Shown piece after piece: positions 1 through 7,259 of a DNA stretch of 7,866 nt. Origin of the DNA: Bacteroidota bacterium. GTDB lineage: Bacteria; Bacteroidota; Bacteroidia; Bacteroidales; UBA1402. Location: positions 1-7,866 of the forward strand of contig JAUZOU010000131.1 of assembly GCA_030706285.1 (NCBI GenBank). The letters are read 5' to 3'. Each line of letters begins with the position of its first letter. The first letter of the stretch is position 1. The position numbers were made by a program, and so were the translations under genes. The notes under the pieces were generated by a model that saw only the letters and a list, made by a program, of their open reading frames with translations, was not told where the DNA came from and ran no database searches.

Positions 1-570
1 GAATGTTACAAGGAACTGAATCGATTGCGTTCGCACGGCATCACCAAAGGCGACGATACCTATACCAACAGCCTGACCTTTGCAACCGGAGGCTACGAGC
101 ATGAAACAGAGTATCCAGGATGGTACATGGAAATGCAACAGCTCGGTTATAACTACCGCATCACCGATTTCCAGGCAGCGTTAGGCTGTAGTCAGCTCAA
201 AAGGGCCGATGAAGGACTTGCTCGCCGTAAAGTCATTGCCAAACGGTATGAATCGGCCTTTTCCGGCAAGCCATGGTTACTCGGCCAGTCCGGATTTGTT
301 GACGGACATGCATACCATCTGTATGTCATCGAAGTCAAGGACCGGCTGAATCTGTTCCGGTATCTGAGAGAATGCAACATATTCGTACAAATCCATTATA
401 TTCCGGCCCATCTGATGCCCTATTACCGTCAGTTCGGCTGGAAAGAAGGCGATCTGCCCCAGGCAGAGAATTATTATAGACATTGTCTCAGTATCCCTAT
501 GTTTCCAACCCTAACGGATGAAGACCAAACCCGCGTCATCGACACCATTAACGAATTTTATTCGAAGTAA
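1..570 (+). CDS. pseC: PseC-type PLP-dependent aminotransferase, 5'-truncated
   Basis: This is the C-terminal part (189 residues) of a DegT/DnrJ/EryC1/StrS-family aminotransferase. The reading frame is open to the first base of the window, so the gene starts upstream. Family members are about 380-390 residues, so roughly half is missing, including the PLP-binding lysine. PseC transfers an amino group from glutamate to C4 of the UDP-4-keto sugar made by PseB, giving UDP-4-amino-4,6-dideoxy-N-acetyl-beta-L-altrosamine, in the cytoplasm. Visible family marks are LRSHGI near the start, LGYNYRITDFQAALG at residues 48-62 of the fragment, and the C-terminal blocks IHYIPAHLMPYYRQFGW and LSIPMFPTLTDEDQ. 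The PseC assignment, rather than another sugar aminotransferase such as a Leg or perosamine enzyme, rests on these C-terminal blocks and on pseF, pseGH and pseI directly downstream. A 35-bp gap separates it from pseF. An internal TTG at 25 could be mistaken for a start but is not one. Confidence 0.9.
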   Translation, partial: ECYKELNRLRSHGITKGDDTYTNSLTFATGGYEHETEYPGWYMEMQQLGYNYRITDFQAALGCSQLKRADEGLARRKVIAKRYESAFSGKPWLLGQSGFVDGHAYHLYVIEVKDRLNLFRYLRECNIFVQIHYIPAHLMPYYRQFGWKEGDLPQAENYYRHCLSIPMFPTLTDEDQTRVIDTINEFYSK

Positions 571-605
571 CCGGTTTTTGGTTAAATCCATTCAGCACAA
601 GTTTC

Positions 606-1301
606 ATGTCCAGCATTTGTATCATACCAGCCAGGGGCGGCAGTAAACGGATTCCTCACAAGAACATCAAGTTGTTCCTAGGGAAACCCATCCTGGCGTA
701 TTCCATTCAGGTGGCCTTGGATAGCCAGTTATTTGACGAAGTGATGGTCTCGACTGACGAAGAAGAAATAGCCGGCATTGCCAGACAATACGGTGCCAGC
801 GTGCCATTTCTCCGTTCCGGGGAAACAGCCGGTGACTATGCCACTCTGGCGGATGTGCTGGAAGAAGTGATGACTCAATATGCTCGCCTGGATCACCGGT
901 TTGATATGGTTTGCTGTTTGCTGTCAACAGCGCCGTTGGTTACGGCCAGGCGCCTTGAAGAAGCGTTCCTGTTGGTGCAGAAAAAACAGTACGATTCCGT
1001 TTGTCCGGTGGTTGAGTTTTCCTATCCAATCAAACGGGCATTGGAGTTGACGTCAGATAACCGTTTGCAGATGATTTGGCCGGAATATATGAAAACCAGA
1101 AGCCAGGACCTCAGTCCTGCCTATCATGATTCCGGCTCGTTTTACTGGGTGAAAACAGAGGCGCTGTTGCGTGAGCAAACACTTTTTTGCCGGAACGGCA
1201 GTGCCATTGTCTTGCCGGAAACCGAAGTACAGGACGTCGATACCGAGACCGATTGGGCTCTGGCCGAATTGAAATATCAGTTTCTTCATCATGACCACTG
1301 A
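606..1301 (+). CDS. pseF: Pseudaminic acid cytidylyltransferase PseF
   Basis: The 231-residue protein belongs to the CMP-sugar synthetase family (NeuA/PseF/LegF). It activates pseudaminic acid with CTP to give CMP-Pse and pyrophosphate, the last step of the pathway, in the cytoplasm. The N-terminal nucleotide-binding signature PARGGSKRIPHKN lies at residues 8-20. STDEEEIA (49-56) and the loop LLSTAPLVT (105-113) follow, and the C-terminal metal-binding stretch QDVDTETDW is at about 209-217, with D210 and D212 in the usual DxD position. Length is normal for PseF. ATG 606 places the signature at the expected distance from the N terminus. There is no clear Shine-Dalgarno sequence before it. The last 11 bases overlap the start of pseGH, which suggests translational coupling. 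The substrate is inferred partly from the neighbours, since NeuA and LegF share the same fold and motifs. Confidence 0.93.
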   Translation: MSSICIIPARGGSKRIPHKNIKLFLGKPILAYSIQVALDSQLFDEVMVSTDEEEIAGIARQYGASVPFLRSGETAGDYATLADVLEEVMTQYARLDHRFDMVCCLLSTAPLVTARRLEEAFLLVQKKQYDSVCPVVEFSYPIKRALELTSDNRLQMIWPEYMKTRSQDLSPAYHDSGSFYWVKTEALLREQTLFCRNGSAIVLPETEVQDVDTETDWALAELKYQFLHHDH

Positions 1302-2937
1302 CCTGACCTCCCAAAGCCGGATCATTCTTCGGGCTGATGGCGATTCCGTCATCGGCATGGGTCATTTTACACGTACCCTGGCTTTGGCAGCGAGGCTGAA
1401 AAACGATTTCCGGTGTTGTTATGCCATTCGTACTCCTTCTGACGATCAAAAAAAGGCTATTGCGCAGGTTTGCCCGGAACGCATTGACCTGCCGGCAGGC
1501 GAAACAACTCACTTTGAGGCTTTTCTGAATCTTCTTACAGGAAATGAAGTGGTTGTGCTTGATAATTACTATTTTACCACAGATTATCAGCAAGCCATCA
1601 AAGACAAAGGATGCAAATTGATTTGCATTGACGACATACACGACAGACATTATGTGGCCGATCTGGTCATTTGTCAGATACCGGCATCTGGCAGCGCCTT
1701 CTCAATCGAACTATACACCAGGTTACTCACCGGTTTCGACTGTGTCCTTTTAAGGCCGGCTTTTTTGAAACCACTCCCGGAAAACCACCGAAAAAATCCT
1801 TTTGAATCGGTGTTGATCTGCTTCGGCGGCTCAGATCCGTATAACCTGACCATGACCGTCCTGCAACAACTCCTTCAATTGGAGCGGTTACACTTGGTCA
1901 CCGTGGTGACAGGAAATGCCTATCAATATGAATCAGCTTTGCAGGCCTTGTTGCAGGCCTATAAAGGTTCTATACGGGTCAGCTGGGTACGGAATGCATC
2001 AGCTGAGCAACTGGCCGGCCTCATGGATACGGCCGATGTCGGAATTGTCTCCAGCAGCACTATTCTGCTGGAATCGTTGTCACGCAATATGCCTGTTATA
2101 ACAGGCTATTACGTCGATAACCAAATTGAATTGAACAAAACTGTCACCGGTAAAGATCCGCGGATACTCTCTGTGGGCAATTGGATGGCGAAACCCTCTA
2201 TTGTTGACCGGTTCCAGCTGTTGGAGGCCACATTGCAAACCGAGCCAGAAAAATTCTTGTTGGCTGGTAGGCAACATGAACCTTTTTTGCAGGCTGGCCA
2301 ACCAGTACTGGGCGAGAACGCCACAGGCTGTCCGGAATTTCTCATCAGTTCCAGTCAAGCCGACCGTTTGCTAAATGCCTTCCGACAGTTGGAACAAGAA
2401 TTTTCATATACCGTCCGAAAAGCCGGATCGGCCGATGTTGATCTTTATTTCAATTGGGCAAACGATGCGGCTGTTCGGCAGAATTCCATCCAAACGGTTC
2501 CGATCGCTTATGAAAGTCACGTCGGGTGGTTTCGCCGGAAGCTGAATCAACCGGATACCTTTTTGTTTGTCATTGAGCAGGCAGGGACCCCGGTCGGACA
2601 AATTCGGTTTGATTATGAGGTCGATAGCCAGAGTTATACAATAGGCTATTCGGTTGATGCTGCTTTTCGTGGACAGGGCCTCGGCAAATTGGTCGTCAAA
2701 CTTGGTATTGAACAGTTGGTTAAGGAGGTTGCCTCAGTCAGGTCGAAAGCCAATCCTGAAGTCCCACCCTGCCGGCGGTTAACGGCCCTTGTCAAGGCAG
2801 GCAATCAAGCTTCCGGAAAGGTGTTCGAAGCCTTATCTTTCAGCCGGTTGCCGGATATAAAAATAGAAACCGTCACTTACCTGATGTTTCAGAAAGAAAC
2901 TGGCCGGATGACAACTACATTAATAGACCAAAAATAG
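1291..2937 (+). CDS. pseG: Bifunctional PseG-PseH: UDP-sugar hydrolase fused to N-acetyltransferase
   Basis: The 548-residue protein joins two pathway enzymes. Residues about 10-365 are PseG-like, a GT-B-fold hydrolase that removes UDP from UDP-2,4-diacetamido-2,4,6-trideoxy-L-altrose. IGMGHFTR (21-28) carries H25, matching the catalytic His17 of Campylobacter PseG. IDDIHDRHYVADL follows, then the nucleotide-binding CFGGSDPYNLT (177-187) and SSSTILLES (254-262). Residues about 370-548 are a GNAT acetyltransferase like PseH, with the acetyl-CoA loop RGQGLGK at 460-466 and a C-terminal NQASGKVFEALSF block. PseH acetylates the 4-amino group just before PseG acts, so the order of domains is the reverse of the order of reactions. 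Each half is full length. The start at ATG 1291 overlaps pseF by 11 bases. The stop falls inside an 11-bp tandem duplication, 7 bp before pseI. Both assignments come from motifs and context, and neither activity is shown. Confidence 0.93.
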   Translation: MTTDLTSQSRIILRADGDSVIGMGHFTRTLALAARLKNDFRCCYAIRTPSDDQKKAIAQVCPERIDLPAGETTHFEAFLNLLTGNEVVVLDNYYFTTDYQQAIKDKGCKLICIDDIHDRHYVADLVICQIPASGSAFSIELYTRLLTGFDCVLLRPAFLKPLPENHRKNPFESVLICFGGSDPYNLTMTVLQQLLQLERLHLVTVVTGNAYQYESALQALLQAYKGSIRVSWVRNASAEQLAGLMDTADVGIVSSSTILLESLSRNMPVITGYYVDNQIELNKTVTGKDPRILSVGNWMAKPSIVDRFQLLEATLQTEPEKFLLAGRQHEPFLQAGQPVLGENATGCPEFLISSSQADRLLNAFRQLEQEFSYTVRKAGSADVDLYFNWANDAAVRQNSIQTVPIAYESHVGWFRRKLNQPDTFLFVIEQAGTPVGQIRFDYEVDSQSYTIGYSVDAAFRGQGLGKLVVKLGIEQLVKEVASVRSKANPEVPPCRRLTALVKAGNQASGKVFEALSFSRLPDIKIETVTYLMFQKETGRMTTTLIDQK

Positions 2938-2942
2938 ACCAA
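2922..2942 (+). repeat. Short tandem duplication at the pseGH/pseI junction
   Basis: AATAGACCAA occurs at 2922-2931 and again at 2933-2942, a period of 11 bp. The second copy supplies the TAG stop of pseGH at 2935-2937. If one 11-bp unit is removed, the pseGH frame reads on to GCA TGA, and that TGA would overlap the pseI start as ATGA. The present 7-bp gap may therefore be a recent change from an overlapping stop and start. The repeat itself is seen directly; the history is inferred. Confidence 0.6.
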
Positions 2943-2944
2943 GC

Positions 2945-3973
2945 ATGAGCGAGAAAACAAATTCCAATGTGCTGGTAGTGGCCGAATTGTCGGCCAATCA
3001 CGGTCACAGCCTTGATATTGCCGTCGAAACCATTAAAGCTGCCAGACGAGCTGGAGCTGATGCTGTCAAACTACAGACGTATACAGCCGACACGTTAACC
3101 ATTGATTGCCGGAATGAGTATTTCACCAACGTGCTGGATGGTTCCATATGGGAAGGCAGAACGTTGTATGAACTCTATCAGGATGCCTATACTCCATGGG
3201 AATGGCACGAAACCCTGTTCAAAACAGCCAGGGAAGAAGGATTACTATGTTTCTCGACGCCGTTCGACAGAAGTTCCGTCGATTTTCTGGAAACCTTTAC
3301 CCCTCCCTGTTATAAGATTGCATCGTTTGAAATACAAGATACTCCGCTCATTGCTTACACAGCCTCCAAAGGCCGGCCGATGATCTTATCTACCGGAATA
3401 GCCGGAATGGAAGATATCGAACTGGCCATTGAAACTTGTCGGAAAGCCGGCAACAACGATATTACCTTGCTCAAATGCACTTCTTCCTATCCGGCTCCTA
3501 TCGAAGAGGCCAATCTGATGATGCTTCCGGACATGAAACGGCGTTTCCATGTCAAGGTTGGGTTATCAGATCATACTACCGGTATCGTAGCACCAGTCGT
3601 AGCGGTTTCTCTAGGTGCTGGTATCATCGAAAAGCATTTTATTCTTGATAAATCGATAGGGGGACCTGATGCATCCTTTTCGCTCGATGAACGGACGTTT
3701 ACCGAGATGGTTCGTGCCGTCAGGCAGGCAGAACAGGCCATGGGGACGGTCAGTTACGAACTGACCGACCGGATGAAACAAAACCGGCTGTTCGGTCGCT
3801 CTCTGTTTGTTGTCAGCGACATAAAAGCAGGGGAAACGTTGACAATGGAAAACATCCGCTCCATCCGACCGGCCAATGGCTTGCCTCCCCGCTGCCTTTC
3901 AAATGTACTGGGAAAGAAAGCGACAACAAACTTAGAAAAAGGCACTCCGCTGTCTTGGGACCTGATCGAATAA
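2945..3973 (+). CDS. pseI: Pseudaminic acid synthase PseI
   Basis: The 342-residue protein is a NeuB-family enzyme that condenses phosphoenolpyruvate with 2,4-diacetamido-2,4,6-trideoxy-L-altrose to give pseudaminic acid. It has the N-terminal TIM-barrel domain and a C-terminal SAF (antifreeze-like) domain from about residue 284. Family motifs are AELSANHG (13-20), DAVKLQTY (39-46), FSTPFD (103-108), YKIASFEI (123-130), LKCTSSYPAP (176-185), GLSDHT (206-211), IEKHF (228-232) and GGPDASFSLD (239-248). H210 and H231 are 21 residues apart, as are the metal-binding histidines His215 and His236 of meningococcal NeuB. RSLFV at the domain border and IRPANGLPP (307-315) are typical SAF-domain features. 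The ELSANHG variant favours PseI over sialic or legionaminic acid synthase, in line with the neighbours. ATG 2945 gives a normal N terminus. No clear ribosome binding site precedes it. Confidence 0.95.
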   Translation: MSEKTNSNVLVVAELSANHGHSLDIAVETIKAARRAGADAVKLQTYTADTLTIDCRNEYFTNVLDGSIWEGRTLYELYQDAYTPWEWHETLFKTAREEGLLCFSTPFDRSSVDFLETFTPPCYKIASFEIQDTPLIAYTASKGRPMILSTGIAGMEDIELAIETCRKAGNNDITLLKCTSSYPAPIEEANLMMLPDMKRRFHVKVGLSDHTTGIVAPVVAVSLGAGIIEKHFILDKSIGGPDASFSLDERTFTEMVRAVRQAEQAMGTVSYELTDRMKQNRLFGRSLFVVSDIKAGETLTMENIRSIRPANGLPPRCLSNVLGKKATTNLEKGTPLSWDLIE

Positions 3974-3994
3974 GTTTTCAGAAAGAAACAGCGA

Positions 3995-5272
3995 ATGGCT
4001 TCTATACTCAATTCTTTTTTTCGAAAGCTTAGGATCGGCGATTTTGGTAAAGTCCTGATTCGTTTTTCATCAGCCCAGATCGTGACCAATTTTCTGGGCA
4101 TGTTGGCAGGTTTTTTGGTGGTCAGGATACTTGAACCATCATTGTATGGTCAGTTTACAGGCGTTGGCGTCTATATGGGGTATATACTACTGGGCCATTT
4201 CGGTATCCTCAACGGGCTGAACCGGGAGTTGCCATATGAATTGGGTCGGAAAAACGATGACTATGCGAAGAAACTGGCTTCATCGAGTTTTGTACTGACG
4301 TCGTTGCTATGCGGTATAGCCGCATTGGTCTTTCTGGTGTTCAGCCTGATTCATTTTTCCAGGGGGGAAACGCTGACCGGCTTCATTTACTTGTCATACG
4401 TTCTGATTGGAGGACTCTATTTGTTCAACAAGCAGTTTCTGACCTCTCTCTATCGGACGAACAACGACTTTGATTCGCTGGCCAAACAGAATGTGTATGT
4501 CGGTATCGGAAACCTGGTTTCGGTTGTGCTCGTTTACCTGTTTCACATGTACGGATTACTGCTTAGAGGTGTCTTCCTGGCCTTGCTGGAGTTCTACTTG
4601 CTGATGAAACACAAACCTTACCAGCTTTCCTTTAAGTATAAGATAGACCATTTAAAAAAACTATTCAGAACAGGTTTTCCCATTTTTCTCGTCGGTCAGG
4701 TGAACTCCATCTGGGTGACGGTGATGAATACCTTGATATTCAATATTGGCGGCGCACTCAATTTCGGATTGTATGCTTTATGTAATATTATACAAGGGAT
4801 GATGGGTGTTATCCCTGCCTCTTTCGGGCAAGTCATCTATCCCCGAATGTCCATCATGCTGGGTGAGGGAAAGTCTGTCCGGTACATCCTGAAAACGAAC
4901 ATCAAACCCCTGTTTTTTCAGTTTGGCCTGATGCTGTCTGTCGCCATTATCGGAGCTTTGCTGATTCAGCCGGTCATTTCCTGGCTGTTGCCAAAATATA
5001 TCAATGGTGTCGAAGCTGCCCGATGGATGTTATTTGTTCCAGCTGCCCAGTCGTTTGGGGCACTGAACAATATCTACAATGTGATTAAAAAGCAAACCTG
5101 GTATTTCGTGTCCCTGGTGACCGGAGCCCTGGTCGGTTCGGTATACGTTTATCTAACGTATCGTGTGCGCGGTTTTGAACTGGCTATTTTCCCAAAAGGG
5201 CTGTTGCTTGGTACTATTGTTCAGCAAGTTATGAGTTTGCTGTTTCTTAGAACGCTTAAAAATGATGACTAA
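3995..5272 (+). CDS. Wzx-like oligosaccharide flippase, polytopic membrane protein
   Basis: The 425-residue protein is rich in hydrophobic segments, about 12 by eye, near residues 27-45, 52-73, 97-119, 127-146, 167-184, 186-204, 226-248, 254-277, 308-328, 340-360, 369-388 and 396-419. This fits the MVF/MATE-like polysaccharide exporter superfamily, which flips undecaprenyl-diphosphate-linked oligosaccharides across the inner membrane. GLNRELPYELG (74-84), after the second segment, resembles a conserved loop in this family, and LLPKYINGVEAARWM (331-345) resembles the usual P-x-Y loop of the C-terminal half. Length is typical for Wzx. The gene starts 21 bp after pseI and its stop overlaps the next gene by 11 bases, so it is very likely cotranscribed with the Pse genes. 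The cargo is therefore probably a Pse-containing glycan, but that is inferred from position only. No wzx symbol is given because sequence identity within the family is low. Confidence 0.82.
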   Translation: MASILNSFFRKLRIGDFGKVLIRFSSAQIVTNFLGMLAGFLVVRILEPSLYGQFTGVGVYMGYILLGHFGILNGLNRELPYELGRKNDDYAKKLASSSFVLTSLLCGIAALVFLVFSLIHFSRGETLTGFIYLSYVLIGGLYLFNKQFLTSLYRTNNDFDSLAKQNVYVGIGNLVSVVLVYLFHMYGLLLRGVFLALLEFYLLMKHKPYQLSFKYKIDHLKKLFRTGFPIFLVGQVNSIWVTVMNTLIFNIGGALNFGLYALCNIIQGMMGVIPASFGQVIYPRMSIMLGEGKSVRYILKTNIKPLFFQFGLMLSVAIIGALLIQPVISWLLPKYINGVEAARWMLFVPAAQSFGALNNIYNVIKKQTWYFVSLVTGALVGSVYVYLTYRVRGFELAIFPKGLLLGTIVQQVMSLLFLRTLKNDD

Positions 5273-6728
5273 TCCAACTATACAGGTTCCGGCTGATAAG
5301 TACCATCATGCCGAGGTCGACCTCAACCGTCTTCAGTATAAAGGACTTCCGTTAGGTATTTGTTCATCCTATTATCTGGACCGGACATATATTGGTGATT
5401 TTGACCATCGGCTGCTTGTACAGATTTGGCAACTGGTCCGTTACCTGATTAAGCACATCAGAAAACGTCGCTATCTGAAGAACTATCATGTTTCTCTGAT
5501 TTATTTCAAAACCGGTCGCGACCGGCATTACTGTGCGATGGAAAAAGCCATTCGAAAAGGCTGTACAGAACCGAATAAGGTGCTGATCATCGGTCCGCAG
5601 GGCGAAACAGACCTGTCAACCGGCCGGGTGTTGTATCATGTAGGGCTGAAGGAATCCGTTGAAATTACCTATTTTCTGTATCGTCATCGTATGGCTATTC
5701 GTACGATCTTGCAGTCACTGCAACTATCCGCCAGCCAGCAAAGGGCGTATTGGTGGTTTCTAATTCGTCAACTGGCTAAAGGATTATCCCTAAGGTGGTT
5801 ACTGACTCAGCAGGAAGGCCTTCGATTAGTCGGTGCTGATTATGACCGGGGCAACGATTCCTGTACTTTGTTTGCCGCAGCCCGATCGTTGCAAAAACCA
5901 AGTTTTACCCTTCAGCATGGTGTCATAAATCCACCGGTTGGATTTGCGCCCATTAATGCTGATGAAATCTGGGTTTGGGGCGATATGGCTCGTTTGCAAT
6001 TAATTGCCTCCGGAGTTCCAGACAGCTGCATCCATCTCACTGGGACTCCTATCGTAGAAACGCTGACGCTCACACAGGAAGAGCGTTTCCGCATCAAACA
6101 ACAACTTCAACTGAAATCCGGTAAGACCATAGTCCTGGCCCTCAGCCGTCCAGACAAGGCCGATGATTTGAAACTGGTTAAGCTGTTTCATGCCATCCGG
6201 CAACAATATGGCAAGGACGAAGACAACTTTGTCGTCAAGGTGCATCCCACTTATCCGGATACCGATTACAGCTGGATCACCAATGAATTTGGTTTGGCGG
6301 TGTTGCCTATTCGGATTCCATACCCTGATTTCATGAATATTGTCGACGTGTTGCTGGCCCATAATAGCGGCATCGCCACCGAAGTGCTTTATTATCACAA
6401 GCAAGTGGGCATTTTGGATGTTTTGGACCAATCTCTAGGTAACGGGATGGAACTGCATAAATACCTGAATGTTCCGTTGCTTAAAACGGCGGATGATTTT
6501 CAGCAATTGGTAGATGCAGAGATGAACAGGTTGCCAGTGGAAACGACTCAACCCCATTGTTCAAATGCTTCTTTTATAAATACCCATTATATAGAGAATC
6601 AAATGAATCATTCATTTTCACCTTTTTATTTGACCGGTCAGGCTTCAATTGACTATATTGCACAGTTGCTCAAGCATCGATTGGCAGGTAATGGGTTTAA
6701 TGCAAATGGATCTAGGCCTTTAGAATGA
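5262..6728 (+). CDS. GT-B-like glycosyltransferase candidate, possible pseudaminyltransferase
   Basis: I do not recognise a named gene. The 488-residue protein has no signal peptide or clear membrane segment and is probably cytoplasmic or peripheral. Its C-terminal half looks like the nucleotide-binding half of a GT-B enzyme. It has QHG (218-220), a WVWGD segment (237-241), LTGTP (259-263), a strand-turn ending LALSRP (292-297), KVHP (326-329) and AHNSG followed by E374 (366-374). Combinations of HP and SG...E in this spacing occur in polysialyltransferase-like, Kps-like (Kdo) and CDP-glycerol transferases, many of which use CMP- or CDP-activated donors. As the only transferase-like gene beside a CMP-Pse pathway, it is the best candidate here for moving Pse from CMP-Pse. 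It overlaps the flippase gene by 11 bases, or by 8 if the second ATG (5265) is used. The last 60 or so residues (from about 6540) are encoded by AT-richer DNA and show no motif. An epimerase-like or non-Pse transferase role remains possible. Confidence 0.65.
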   Translation: MMTNPTIQVPADKYHHAEVDLNRLQYKGLPLGICSSYYLDRTYIGDFDHRLLVQIWQLVRYLIKHIRKRRYLKNYHVSLIYFKTGRDRHYCAMEKAIRKGCTEPNKVLIIGPQGETDLSTGRVLYHVGLKESVEITYFLYRHRMAIRTILQSLQLSASQQRAYWWFLIRQLAKGLSLRWLLTQQEGLRLVGADYDRGNDSCTLFAAARSLQKPSFTLQHGVINPPVGFAPINADEIWVWGDMARLQLIASGVPDSCIHLTGTPIVETLTLTQEERFRIKQQLQLKSGKTIVLALSRPDKADDLKLVKLFHAIRQQYGKDEDNFVVKVHPTYPDTDYSWITNEFGLAVLPIRIPYPDFMNIVDVLLAHNSGIATEVLYYHKQVGILDVLDQSLGNGMELHKYLNVPLLKTADDFQQLVDAEMNRLPVETTQPHCSNASFINTHYIENQMNHSFSPFYLTGQASIDYIAQLLKHRLAGNGFNANGSRPLE

Positions 6729-6846
6729 GACTATTATTAACTATTGGAATGTCCGTATTTCATATGATGGCTGGTTTCTGATACTGTAATTTCCGATAGT
6801 ATGATGACGGGTTTTCTTATATGATGACAACTAAACAGAATGACGC
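6729..6846. other. 118-bp intergenic spacer with repeated TATGATGAC
   Basis: This is the only sizeable gap between genes in the window and it is visibly AT-richer than the coding DNA around it. TATGATGAC occurs at 6800-6808 and 6820-6828, exactly 20 bp apart, with a near match TATGATGG at 6763-6770. A weak imperfect hairpin can be drawn at 6781-6802 (ATACTGT against GATAGTAT, with one G-U pair), but no T run follows. I see no match to the Bacteroidota -7 consensus TAnnTTTG or to sigma-70 boxes. The spacer may hold the end of the Pse transcript and a promoter for the cupin gene, but neither is demonstrated. Confidence 0.35.
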
Positions 6847-7245
6847 ATGCAATTGATTGATACAAGTTTGCTTGACAAGGTTTCTGAAGAGGCCCGGAAA
6901 AATACTCGACTCCGCATGAACTTTAATTACCATGCGAATGCCGGATCGCCTTCGCAGCGCTTGCTCAACGCCATAGAACCTGGCAGTGTGTTGCCGGTTC
7001 ACAGGCACCGGCATACGGATGAGACCTATATTCTGATAAGGGGACGGATCCGGATGTTTTTTTACAACCAGGATGGGCATATCACAGAGGATGAGGTATT
7101 GGATCCATTGAATGGACAATTTGGAGTAAATATCCCTGCCGGTCAGTGGCATACGTTGGAGGTGCTGGAGCCTGGATCGGTTATTTTTGAGTGCAAGGAT
7201 GGACCTTACACACCGTTGAGTCCCGAAGATTGTTTAATCATCTAA
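6847..7245 (+). CDS. wbuC: WbuC-family cupin metalloprotein
   Basis: The 132-residue protein is a single-domain cupin of the WbuC type, a family found in O-antigen and other polysaccharide clusters whose biochemical function is not established. The first cupin motif fits the consensus exactly: G46, five residues, H52-x-H54, four residues, E59, six residues, G66. The second motif is G93, P97, G99, H102. H52, H54, E59 and H102 are the expected ligands of one divalent metal ion. The RLRMNFNYH stretch (21-29), RLLNAIEPGS (38-47) and IPAGQWHTL (96-104) are typical of WbuC rather than of RmlC-type epimerases or mannose-6-phosphate isomerases. An in-frame TGA at 6841-6843 leaves ATG 6847 as the first possible start. 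No Shine-Dalgarno sequence is evident. It follows a 118-bp spacer, so it may have its own promoter. It could modify a sugar or a glycan intermediate; the role is unknown. Confidence 0.88.
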   Translation: MQLIDTSLLDKVSEEARKNTRLRMNFNYHANAGSPSQRLLNAIEPGSVLPVHRHRHTDETYILIRGRIRMFFYNQDGHITEDEVLDPLNGQFGVNIPAGQWHTLEVLEPGSVIFECKDGPYTPLSPEDCLII

Positions 7246-7259
7246 TAGTAGGACAAACC

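Noticed and set aside
568..584. Possible hairpin TAACC/GGTTA just after pseC
   Set aside because: The stem is only 5 bp and includes the stop codon. The next gene starts 35 bp after pseC in the same pathway, so a terminator here is unlikely.
1111..1650. Open frame of 179 codons on the - strand
   Set aside because: It runs antisense across the pseF end and pseGH start, both of which have clear family motifs. The translation shows no recognisable domain, so it is a shadow frame.
2945..3973. Sialic acid (NeuB) or legionaminic acid synthase instead of PseI
   Set aside because: The ELSANHG motif, the IRPANGLPP variant and the adjoining PseC-, PseF- and PseGH-like genes fit the pseudaminic acid pathway. 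No NeuC- or LegG-type epimerase is present.
6000..6431. Open frame of 143 codons on the - strand
   Set aside because: It lies wholly inside the transferase-like gene, opposite its conserved KVHP and HNSG motifs, and its translation has no domain character.
6781..6802. Possible terminator hairpin in the spacer
   Set aside because: The stem is about 7 bp with a G-U pair, mostly A-T, and no T run follows. It is too weak to call.
7191..7259. Longer N terminus for the last gene, starting inside the cupin gene
   Set aside because: It would overlap the cupin coding sequence by more than 50 bases in another frame. ATG 7260 has an AGGA 6 bases upstream and gives a normal cytoplasmic tail.
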